Shown: piece by piece, positions 1 through 5,045 of the stretch | Layout of the letters: each line of letters begins with the position of its first letter | Numbering within the stretch: position 1 is the stretch's first letter | NCBI GenBank assembly: GCA_023396345.1 | Contig: JAEWWO010000015.1 | Location: 1-5,045, forward strand | From: Bacteroidota bacterium | Lineage (GTDB): Bacteria > Bacteroidota > Bacteroidia > Chitinophagales > Chitinophagaceae | Reading direction: 5' to 3' | DNA: 5,045 nucleotides | The notes under the pieces: generated by a model | Told to the model about the DNA's origin: nothing | What the model saw: only the letters and a program-made list of their open reading frames with translations | Database searches by the model: none | Position numbers and translations under genes: made by a program

Positions 1-1
1 C

Positions 2-706
2 AGTAAAGGTGTAGTGGAAGCTTTGAAAAAATTGAAATCTAACATAAAAGATTTAGAAGTAATAGCCGGAAATGTGGCAACCGCCAAAGGTGCAAAAACA
101 TTAGTAGCCGCAGGAGCCGATGCGGTAAAAGTAGGCATTGGTCCGGGTTCTATTTGTACTACCAGAATTGTTGCAGGTGCAGGTGTCCCTCAGCTTTCCG
201 CCATTATGGATGTAGCGGGTGCTTTGCAAAAAACGGGTATACCCGTTATTGCGGACGGTGGTATACGCTATACCGGAGATATGGTAAAAGCTTTGGCTGC
301 AGGTGCTAATGTAACTATGATGGGAAGCGTGTTTGCAGGTACAGAAGAAAGTCCCGGTGAAACCATTATTTTTGAAGGAAGAAAGTTTAAACAATACCGC
401 GGCATGGGCAGTATTGGTGCAATGACGCAGGGCAGTGGTGACAGATATTTTCAGGAAGAAGTAAGAGATGCTAAAAAAATGGTTCCCGAAGGAATTGAGG
501 GCAGGGTTGCGTATAAAGGTCATGTGTCTGAAATTGTAGCTCAATATATTGGTGGTCTGCGCGTAGGGATGGGGCTTACTGGTTCAAAAGATATTAAAGA
601 ACTGCAACAGGCAACTTTTGTACAAATCACCAATGCCGGTATGCGCGAGAGCCATGCACACGATGTAGAAATTACAAAAGAAGCACCTAACTATTCCAGA
701 AGATAA
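2..706 (+). CDS. guaB: IMP dehydrogenase, C-terminal half (5' end outside window)
   Basis: This enzyme oxidises IMP to XMP with NAD+, the first committed step of GMP synthesis in the cytoplasm. The frame is open from base 2 with no start needed, so the gene runs off the left edge; 234 residues are visible of the roughly 490 usual for the family. Counting from base 2, the active-site loop GPGSICTTR carries the catalytic Cys at residue 52 (bases 155-157). DGGIR (85-89) and MMGSVFAG form the IMP ribose and phosphate sites, and [10 protein letters not shown] follows. The Arg-Tyr pair of the mobile flap is in GDRYFQ (148-149), followed by [20 protein letters not shown] near the C-terminus matches the segment that completes the K+ site of a neighbouring subunit. 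The flap with its Arg-Tyr pair separates it from the related GMP reductase. The N-terminal part, including any CBS pair, is not visible. Nothing looks degraded. Confidence 0.97.
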   Translation, partial: SKGVVEALKKLKSNIKDLEVIAGNVATAKGAKTLVAAGADAVKVGIGPGSICTTRIVAGAGVPQLSAIMDVAGALQKTGIPVIADGGIRYTGDMVKALAAGANVTMMGSVFAGTEESPGETIIFEGRKFKQYRGMGSIGAMTQGSGDRYFQEEVRDAKKMVPEGIEGRVAYKGHVSEIVAQYIGGLRVGMGLTGSKDIKELQQATFVQITNAGMRESHAHDVEITKEAPNYSRR

Positions 707-725
707 GAGGCTGAAAATACAAGCT

Positions 726-744
726 GAAAATTGTTTTCTTTTTT
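726..744 (+). terminator. Weak AT-rich hairpin and T run after guaB
   Basis: GAAAA (726-730), loop TTG, TTTTC (734-738) is followed directly by six T bases (739-744). It begins 20 bases after the guaB stop codon. The stem is only 5 bp with a single G-C pair, so it would be a poor intrinsic terminator. The position and T run are right, but the stability is not. Confidence 0.25.
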
Positions 745-759
745 AGTAAGAATATTTCT

Positions 760-790
760 TCTGTAACATGGCTTTTATCATTTACATTTG
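760..790 (+). promoter_or_regulatory. Bacteroidota-type promoter for the membrane protein gene
   Basis: TACATTTG at 783-790 is an exact match to the Bacteroidota -7 box TAnnTTTG. TCTG at 760-763 matches the -33 box TTTG in three of four bases, and the 19-base spacing is the expected one. Transcription would begin about 795-798, leaving only about 10 bases before the TTG codon at 805. This also argues against any start further upstream. The call rests on motif and spacing alone; TAnnTTTG is not rare in AT-rich DNA. Confidence 0.45.
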
Positions 791-804
791 TCAAAAAACA
801 AGTC

Positions 805-1779
805 TTGGTTTCTTTATTTAAACAAAAGTCAGGTTCTTCAGTTTTAATGCTGGCATTGCTCAGCCTGTTTGTGCATGTTACTTTTTTGCTACAGCCGCCA
901 GAGCTTTTTTTTAAAAGTGATTCGGGTTTATCAGGTTACTTGTTTTCACGATTACCCAATACTCCTGAAGTATTTCTTTCTTTTATTTATCACGTAATTG
1001 TATTACTTCAGGCTATTCGTCTAAATTATATATTGCAGAACCACAGAATGGTTTCCAATGGCTTTTTGCCTGCGATGACCTATATACTTTTTACAGGATT
1101 GTTTCCTTACTGGAGTAATATCTCTCCGGCTTTGATTTCCAACTTTTTTATTATCTGGCTTTTTGCGCTGGCATTAAAACTTCCTCAGGTGGAAAGCAAG
1201 ACCGCACAGTGCTTTACTATTGGGTTTGTAACCGGACTTACCGTGCTGTTTTATCCGCCATTAATGTTTCTTACACTTGTGATGCTTATCAGCATTATAT
1301 CTTTTACACCTTTTCAAATCAGAAATATTTTACTGTATCTGTTAGGTTTAGTTTTGCCTTTCTATTTTGGTTTTGCTTATTTTTATCTGACAGATAATTT
1401 GCCGGGAATTTTAAAATTTGTACCTCAGTTTGGCTGGGAAATTCCCTCTTTAGAAAAGAGCAATCATATAATTATAGGTTATTCTTTGATACTATTGTTG
1501 ATTATTGCCGGAAGTGTGATGTTACGGCTTAATAATATGATGATTATTTCGCGCAAAGGGTGGTCTATGTTGTATACCATTTTACTGATAGCACCTTTAG
1601 GTATATTTCTTCTTAAAAATTATTCTTATGAAACGCTGCTTGTGATTCTTGCGCCTACGGCTGCTATAGCTTCTAATTTCTTTATCAATAATCGCTCTAA
1701 AATAGTTTCTGCGCTTGTGTTCTGGATATTGTTTCTTGCCTGTTTTTATCCGTTTATTGAAAAGTATATATTATCTTAA
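805..1779 (+). CDS. Polytopic inner-membrane protein of unknown function, DUF6427-like
   Basis: This is a 324-residue, very hydrophobic protein with about nine or ten predicted membrane segments, roughly at residues 12-30, 55-72, 86-104, 107-125, 137-165, 172-193, 222-240, 255-271, 275-292 and 303-320. There is no soluble domain, no cleavable signal peptide and no recognisable catalytic motif. The short basic N-terminus (VSLFKQKS) before the first helix and the overall layout recall the uncharacterised DUF6427 proteins of Bacteroidota; that is from memory of the family, not a search. The start is TTG at 805. No in-frame ATG or GTG lies between the upstream in-frame stop (712-714) and this codon, and the ATG at 768 is out of frame and meets a stop after 17 codons. 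A promoter-like sequence sits just upstream, so it is probably transcribed separately from guaB, 98 bases away. No function can be assigned. Confidence 0.85.
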   Translation: MVSLFKQKSGSSVLMLALLSLFVHVTFLLQPPELFFKSDSGLSGYLFSRLPNTPEVFLSFIYHVIVLLQAIRLNYILQNHRMVSNGFLPAMTYILFTGLFPYWSNISPALISNFFIIWLFALALKLPQVESKTAQCFTIGFVTGLTVLFYPPLMFLTLVMLISIISFTPFQIRNILLYLLGLVLPFYFGFAYFYLTDNLPGILKFVPQFGWEIPSLEKSNHIIIGYSLILLLIIAGSVMLRLNNMMIISRKGWSMLYTILLIAPLGIFLLKNYSYETLLVILAPTAAIASNFFINNRSKIVSALVFWILFLACFYPFIEKYILS

Positions 1780-1806
1780 AATTATACTGAGGTTATTGTT
1801 TTTCGT

Positions 1807-1814
1807 TATTTTTG
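1807..1814 (+). promoter_or_regulatory. Possible -7 box upstream of the DsbD-alpha-like gene
   Basis: TATTTTTG is an exact TAnnTTTG match, but the best -33 candidate is only ACTG at 1786-1789, with 17 bases of spacing. If used, it would give a leader of roughly 130 bases containing both inverted repeats of this gap. A second weak candidate is TTG (1830-1832) with TAAACCTTG (1850-1858). Neither is convincing alone. Confidence 0.25.
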
Positions 1815-1885
1815 CTCTGATTTTAAAAATTGATTAATATACAGGTGTTTAAACCTTGTTTATCAATTCATATCAAATACGTACT

Positions 1886-1906
1886 GAATTCAAAATTTGA
1901 AAATTC
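1886..1906. repeat. AT-rich palindrome upstream of the DsbD-alpha-like gene
   Basis: TTCAAA (1889-1894) and TTTGAA (1896-1901) form a perfect 6-bp inverted repeat around A1895. GAATT (1886-1890) and AATTC (1902-1906) extend it outward, offset by AA. The symmetry and position 49-69 bases before the ATG would suit a dimeric regulator site. Palindromes of this length arise easily in AT-rich DNA. Confidence 0.3.
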
Positions 1907-1907
1907 G

Positions 1908-1927
1908 GATGAAAGAAAATTTTCATC
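1908..1927 (+). promoter_or_regulatory. Short hairpin in the leader of the DsbD-alpha-like gene
   Basis: GATGAAA (1908-1914) pairs with TTTCATC (1921-1927) across a 6-base loop, ending 27 bases before the ATG at 1955. An A-rich stretch follows instead of a T run, so it is not a terminator for the upstream gene. It could be a 5' UTR structure or operator, or chance. Confidence 0.3.
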
Positions 1928-1954
1928 TTTAAAAAAAATCAAAATAAAACACTC

Positions 1955-2404
1955 ATGAAGAACATTGTATTGACATTTTTAGCAACATTTTTTGCCCTGT
2001 TTACTTACGCTCAAAGCAGTCCGGTAAGTTTTACGTCTTCTGCTGTAAAGAAAGGTACCGGCGTTTATGAAATAACTATTACGGCAAAAGTTCCAAGTCC
2101 GTGGCATATTTATTCTCAGAATACACCTGACGGAGGACCTTCGCCTACAACAATTGAATTTTCGAAAAATCCCCTTGTAACTCCTGTGGGAAAAACAAGA
2201 GAAGTGGGAAGTCTGAAAAAAGTATATGACAAAAATTTTAAAACCAACGTTTTATATTTCGATGGCGATGTAAAGTTTGTACAATTGGTAAAAGTAAAAG
2301 GAAATGCTAAGACCACTATCAATGCTAACATTGATTATATGGTTTGTGACGATCATAAATGTTTACCGCCTACAACTAAAACGGTTGCTGTTAAGTTGCA
2401 ATAA
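1955..2404 (+). CDS. Secreted DsbD N-terminal (alpha) domain protein with redox Cys pair
   Basis: This 149-residue protein matches the periplasmic N-terminal domain of DsbD as a stand-alone polypeptide. MKNIVLTFLATFFALFTYAQ is a signal peptide with likely cleavage after Ala19 (TYA-QS). It has no lipobox and no other membrane segment, so it should be soluble in the periplasm. The mature part is beta-rich, as expected of the DsbD-alpha immunoglobulin-like fold, with PSPWHIYSQNTPDGGPSPT in its first half. Near the C-terminus DYMVCDDHKCLPPTTKTV carries C131 and C136. It lines up with the E. coli DsbD segment CADAGFCYPPETKTV, whose two cysteines pass electrons to DsbC, DsbG and CcmG. Spacing here is CX4C against CX5C in E. 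coli. The ATG at 1955 follows an A-rich leader without Shine-Dalgarno, as usual in Bacteroidota, and places the signal peptide correctly. The dsbD-like gene follows 78 bases downstream and is the likely electron donor. The fold is assigned with good confidence; the partners are inferred. Confidence 0.88.
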   Translation: MKNIVLTFLATFFALFTYAQSSPVSFTSSAVKKGTGVYEITITAKVPSPWHIYSQNTPDGGPSPTTIEFSKNPLVTPVGKTREVGSLKKVYDKNFKTNVLYFDGDVKFVQLVKVKGNAKTTINANIDYMVCDDHKCLPPTTKTVAVKLQ

Positions 2405-2409
2405 TTAAC

Positions 2410-2417
2410 TAACTTTG
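2410..2417 (+). promoter_or_regulatory. Possible -7 box just after the DsbD-alpha-like gene
   Basis: TAACTTTG is an exact TAnnTTTG match, six bases after the stop codon. Possible -33 elements lie inside the preceding gene: GTTG at 2384-2387 (22-base spacing) or GCTG at 2387-2390 (19-base spacing). Both are imperfect. Initiation near 2422 would put the stem-loop at 2430-2459 inside the dsbD leader. Confidence 0.3.
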
Positions 2418-2429
2418 CGATATATTTTT

Positions 2430-2460
2430 AATAAGTCTGCTTAAATTAGCAGACTTATTT
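2430..2460 (+). terminator. Intrinsic terminator or attenuator between the two Dsb genes
   Basis: AATAAGTCTGCT (2430-2441) pairs perfectly over 12 bp with AGCAGACTTATT (2448-2459) across the loop TAAATT. A T-rich stretch, TATTTTATTT, follows at 2460-2469. The strand preference is clear, because bases on the other side read A-rich on the minus strand. It starts 26 bases after the stop of the alpha-domain gene and ends 23 bases before the dsbD ATG. It would terminate or reduce transcription reaching dsbD, or act as an attenuator if transcription starts at the box at 2410. Confidence 0.75.
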
Positions 2461-2482
2461 ATTTTATTTAAGTATACATATC

Positions 2483-4489
2483 ATGAACAGAATTATAGCT
2501 TCAATTTTTTCTTTATTATTTTTATTAGTCGGTTTAAATGTATTTGCCCAACAGCAACCTGTACAGTTTTCTTACAATGTAGAGAAAGTAAATGATACCT
2601 CTGCGCAGCTTAAAATTGTTGCCGATATAGCAGAAGGAGTACAGTTGTTTTCAACAAAAAAAACGGGAGAAGATGATGTTGCATCTTTGATAGAACTGGA
2701 TGAAAGCTTGCGTGCGCAGGCTGATTCTGTGCAGGAAACAGGCAATTTGCAAACAGCAGAAGATCCTACACTTGGTATGACTGTACGCTATTATACAGAT
2801 GAAGCAACTTTTATCATTCCTCTGCATAACATTACGGAAGCTGTAACCGTAAAAGGTAATCTTACCTGGCTGGCAAAACAGGGCGAAGATTTTCCCAGTG
2901 GAGAAGAAGAAATAATAGCTGTTTATGACCCTGCTGCCGCAACAGTTACCGACAACAATTCAGCCGATACAACTTTATCCGCAGCGGCACCAACTGCAAC
3001 TTCTACTATTCCGGCAGCAGATTCCTCTTTTTGGAAATTGCTGGGCATTGGTTTTTTGGTAGGACTGGCAATGGTGTTTACGCCCTGCGTATTTCCGCTG
3101 ATACCCGTAACAGTAAGTTTCTTTCTTAAAAAAAGCAGCAGCAAAGCACAAGGAGTACGCAATGCAATTATTTATTCTCTTTCAATCATTGCCATTTATA
3201 CTATTCCTACATTAATTATTACCAAACTTTTTGGCGATAAAATATTATATGAAATATCAACCAGTGCAGTTGCGAATATTATTTTCTTTTTAATCTTTTT
3301 GGTGTTTGCTATTTCTTTCTTTGGTGCTTTTGAACTTACACTCCCAAGTAAATGGGCAAATAAAACGGACGATAAAGCACGCAAAGGCGGATTGATGGGA
3401 ATATTCTTTATGGCGCTTACATTGGTTATAGTTTCTTTCTCCTGTACCGGTCCTTTTGTGGGCACCATGCTTGCCGAAGCAAGTTCTGCCGGTTCATGGA
3501 GTACGGTAGCCGGTATATTTGGTATTAGTGCCGGACTGGCTCTACCATTTACTTTATTTGCTTTATTCCCTTCTATGCTTAGCAGTTTGCCAAAGAGTGG
3601 AGGTTGGCTCAATACGGTTAAAGTAGTGTTTGGTTTTATAGAACTGGCATTGGCATTGAAGTTCTTGTCTATGGTAGATTTGCAGTATCACTGGGGGATT
3701 TTAGACAGAGAAGTTTTCCTTGCTATCTGGATTGTTCTTGCCGTGTTGATGGGATTATATTTATTAGGTAAATTAAAATTTTCGCACGACAGCGATTTAA
3801 AATATATCAGTGTGCCGCGTTTGTTCTTTGCCATAGCAAGTTTCTCATTTGCTTTGTATATGCTGCCGGGTATGTGGGGAGCTCCGTTGAAATTCTGGAG
3901 CGGAATATTTCCACCGGCATCTACACAGGATTTTGATTTACATAAATTGCAATATCAGATAGGACAAAGCTCAAACACAACAACTATGAGCTCAGGAACG
4001 GGTCAGGCAGCACATCCGAAGTTGTATACAGACAAATTGCATGTGCCTTTTGGACTGACAGCTTATTTTGATTTAGACGAAGGAATGGCTGCGGCAAAAG
4101 CTTTAAACAAACCTGTAATGCTTGACTTCACCGGATGGTCTTGTGCTAATTGCCGTAAGATGGAAAACGAAGTATGGAGTGATCCGGAAGTTCTAAAAAG
4201 ATTGAAAAACGATTTTGTATTAATCAGTTTGTATGTTGATGAAAAAACAAATCTTCCTCCTGATCAGGTATACACCGCTACAGACGGAAGAAAAATTACC
4301 AATGTAGGCGATAAGAATCTGGATTATGAAATCACCAGATTTGGCTTTAATGCGCAACCGTTGTATATGTTTCTTGATTTAGAAGGTAAGGAATTGAGTG
4401 ATATAAAATATGGCTACGATCCTGACATTCAAAAATTCATTAATCATCTTGATGCAGTAAAAGCAGAATTTGAGAACAGAGGTTCTTAA
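2483..4489 (+). CDS. dsbD: DsbD-like thiol:disulfide interchange protein with degenerate alpha domain
   Basis: This protein carries reducing power from cytoplasmic thioredoxin across the inner membrane to periplasmic disulfide partners. At 668 residues it is longer than E. coli DsbD (about 565). Residues 1-22 are a signal peptide ending NVFA-QQ. Residues 25-150 form a beta-rich alpha-like domain without any cysteine; the position expected for the redox pair reads TWLAKQGEDFPSGEEE. An Ala/Thr/Ser linker (150-180) leads to the CcdA/DsbD transmembrane domain (about 184-464, eight helices), with C202 in VFTPCVFPLIPVTVSFF and C321 in VSFSCTGPFVG. A long loop (465-525) precedes a C-terminal thioredoxin domain with GWSCANCRKME (C554, C557) and a cis-Pro motif QPLY (P626). 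These four are the only cysteines in the protein and match the beta and gamma pairs of DsbD. Between CXXC and cis-Pro there is extra sequence around YTATDGRKITNVGDKNLDYE. The ATG at 2483 gives a complete signal peptide. It is probably the partner of the upstream DsbD-alpha-like protein. Confidence 0.95.
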   Translation: MNRIIASIFSLLFLLVGLNVFAQQQPVQFSYNVEKVNDTSAQLKIVADIAEGVQLFSTKKTGEDDVASLIELDESLRAQADSVQETGNLQTAEDPTLGMTVRYYTDEATFIIPLHNITEAVTVKGNLTWLAKQGEDFPSGEEEIIAVYDPAAATVTDNNSADTTLSAAAPTATSTIPAADSSFWKLLGIGFLVGLAMVFTPCVFPLIPVTVSFFLKKSSSKAQGVRNAIIYSLSIIAIYTIPTLIITKLFGDKILYEISTSAVANIIFFLIFLVFAISFFGAFELTLPSKWANKTDDKARKGGLMGIFFMALTLVIVSFSCTGPFVGTMLAEASSAGSWSTVAGIFGISAGLALPFTLFALFPSMLSSLPKSGGWLNTVKVVFGFIELALALKFLSMVDLQYHWGILDREVFLAIWIVLAVLMGLYLLGKLKFSHDSDLKYISVPRLFFAIASFSFALYMLPGMWGAPLKFWSGIFPPASTQDFDLHKLQYQIGQSSNTTTMSSGTGQAAHPKLYTDKLHVPFGLTAYFDLDEGMAAAKALNKPVMLDFTGWSCANCRKMENEVWSDPEVLKRLKNDFVLISLYVDEKTNLPPDQVYTATDGRKITNVGDKNLDYEITRFGFNAQPLYMFLDLEGKELSDIKYGYDPDIQKFINHLDAVKAEFENRGS

Positions 4490-4501
4490 ATTTTGTGCAT
4501 A

Positions 4502-4548
4502 ATCGCCGGAGGCGATAGAATATGCTGCGAGGCGAGGACGCCTCGCAG
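4502..4548. repeat. GC-rich double hairpin between convergent genes, possible REP-like element
   Basis: Two perfect inverted repeats stand side by side. ATCGCC-GGA-GGCGAT (4502-4516) has a 6-bp stem. CTGCGAGGCG-AGGA-CGCCTCGCAG (4525-4548) has a 10-bp stem and is 75% G+C, in strong contrast with the AT-rich surroundings. The heptamer GAGGCGA occurs in both (4509-4515 and 4529-4535), so 4509-4514 could pair instead with CGCCTC at 4539-4544, giving two mutually exclusive folds. The element starts 13 bases after the dsbD stop. A T-rich run begins only at 4557, eight bases beyond the second stem, so it is not a textbook intrinsic terminator, although it may stop or stabilise transcripts from dsbD. 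Composition and double-hairpin form resemble dispersed intergenic palindromes; whether it is repeated cannot be seen here. Confidence 0.65.
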
Positions 4549-4559
4549 AACAATGCTTT

Positions 4560-5045
4560 TTATTTTTTCAGTTTGCTTATCATAAAATTTCTGAATTCAA
4601 TAAATGCCCAATCATAGTAAGACTCAACTGCTTCCTTTGTTTTGGCATTTACAACTTTTCCCTCAAAGTCAAATACAGCTTCAGGATAAGCTAAATAATT
4701 ATAAGTTATTTTTGGTTTCTCAAATCTTTTAGTTTTTATATAAACTGTATTGTTGGGATACGCATAATTAATTTCGTTATATGCTCTACCGTCAGCAGTA
4801 GTTATTGCGTGGTTTGGTGCTACATAATAACTTACATCATACATAGAAGAATATATTTTACTATTGCCGAAAAATGTAAACTCCACTTCATTGTCTAAAA
4901 TAATTATATTAAAAAATGAAAGAGCGGTAAGGTCGGCTTTACAATCCTGTATTTTACATATTTCTCTGAAGTCTCTGTAGATAATGGTAGTGCCCAATGT
5001 ACCAAAAGTTTGCCGTACAAAAACATTTTCCGGATAGGTTTTAAT
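4560..5045 (-). CDS. Unrecognised protein, C-terminal part (5' end outside window)
   Basis: This minus-strand frame ends with TAA at 4560-4562 and is open to the right edge, so at least 161 residues of a longer protein are visible. A TTG at 4995-4997 could serve as a start, but the frame continues upstream without a stop as IKTYPENVFVRQTFGT, so I treat the gene as cut by the window. The sequence is rich in Tyr, Phe, Asn and Ile, with mixed charged residues and alternating hydrophobic stretches (for example AITTADGRAYNEINYAYPNN and NTVYIKTKRFEKPKITYN) that suggest a beta-rich fold. The C-terminus (EAVESYYDWAFIEFRNFMISKLKK) looks helical and basic. There is no membrane segment and no catalytic motif that I recognise; two cysteines lie in EICKIQDCKAD. 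It faces dsbD across the double hairpin and has no evident functional link to it. Continuous coding character over 486 bases supports a real gene, but no function is assigned. Confidence 0.7.
   Translation of the reverse strand: MKTYPENVFVRQTFGTLGTTIIYRDFREICKIQDCKADLTALSFFNIIILDNEVEFTFFGNSKIYSSMYDVSYYVAPNHAITTADGRAYNEINYAYPNNTVYIKTKRFEKPKITYNYLAYPEAVFDFEGKVVNAKTKEAVESYYDWAFIEFRNFMISKLKK

Noticed and set aside
101..544. Long open frame on the minus strand opposite guaB
   Set aside because: It lies wholly antisense to the highly conserved guaB catalytic core, and its Ser/Thr/His/Asn-rich translation has no protein-like features.
2..706. GMP reductase (guaC) as an alternative identity
   Set aside because: The Arg-Tyr flap (GDRYFQ and the following [13 protein letters not shown]) and the C-terminal ESHAHD segment are characteristic of IMP dehydrogenase.
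710..731. Nine-base direct repeat GCTGAAAAT (710-718 and 723-731)
   Set aside because: It is too short and AT-rich to mean anything, with no target-site or mobile-element context.
1209..1397. Second plus-strand frame inside the membrane protein gene
   Set aside because: It overlaps the clear membrane-protein frame and is a by-product of T-rich codons.
2116..2331. Open frame on the minus strand opposite the DsbD-alpha-like gene
   Set aside because: It is antisense to a gene whose signal peptide and cysteine motif are clear.
2923..3612. Two open frames on the minus strand opposite dsbD (2923-3162 and 3196-3612)
   Set aside because: Both are shadows of the DsbD linker and membrane domain; their low-complexity Ala/Ser/Lys/Ile translations mirror the sense codons.
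4502..4548. CRISPR repeat or tRNA-like origin for the palindromic element
   Set aside because: There is no regular repeat-spacer series and no cloverleaf; only two neighbouring hairpins of different stem length are present.

Overview
The window looks like part of a Bacteroidota chromosome, probably Chitinophagaceae-like. The evidence is AT-rich DNA, A-rich leaders without Shine-Dalgarno sites, several matches to the Bacteroidota promoter box TAnnTTTG, an uncharacterised membrane protein resembling the Bacteroidota DUF6427 group, and a DsbD system split in the way I associate with this phylum. The lineage is inferred from these features, not from any database search.

Layout. Bases 2-706 (+) are the 3' half of guaB (IMP dehydrogenase), cut by the left edge. 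Bases 805-1779 (+) encode a polytopic membrane protein that probably starts at TTG, with a good promoter candidate just upstream. After a 175-base AT-rich gap with two inverted repeats come two functionally linked genes. The first, 1955-2404 (+), is a small secreted protein equivalent to the N-terminal redox domain of DsbD, with its cysteine pair. The second, 2483-4489 (+), is a full-length DsbD-like thiol-disulfide transporter with a signal peptide, an N-terminal Ig-like domain, about eight membrane segments and a C-terminal thioredoxin domain. A strong 12-bp stem-loop with a U-rich tail lies between them. A compact GC-rich double hairpin (4502-4548) separates dsbD from a convergent, unrecognised gene on the minus strand (4560-5045), which is cut by the right edge.

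How the genes work together. The DsbD-like protein would take electrons from cytoplasmic thioredoxin through C202/C321 in the membrane domain to C554/C557 in the periplasmic thioredoxin domain. In classical DsbD the next carrier is the N-terminal domain of the same chain. Here that domain has no cysteine at all, while the separate upstream protein keeps a CX4C pair (C131/C136). The simplest reading is that the redox-active alpha domain has moved to a separate soluble partner. GuaB and the membrane protein have no evident functional link to this pair.

Nothing points to a phage, transposon, CRISPR array or other defence system. The items most worth a second look are the split and degenerate DsbD alpha domain, the terminator or attenuator between its two genes, and the GC-rich double hairpin.
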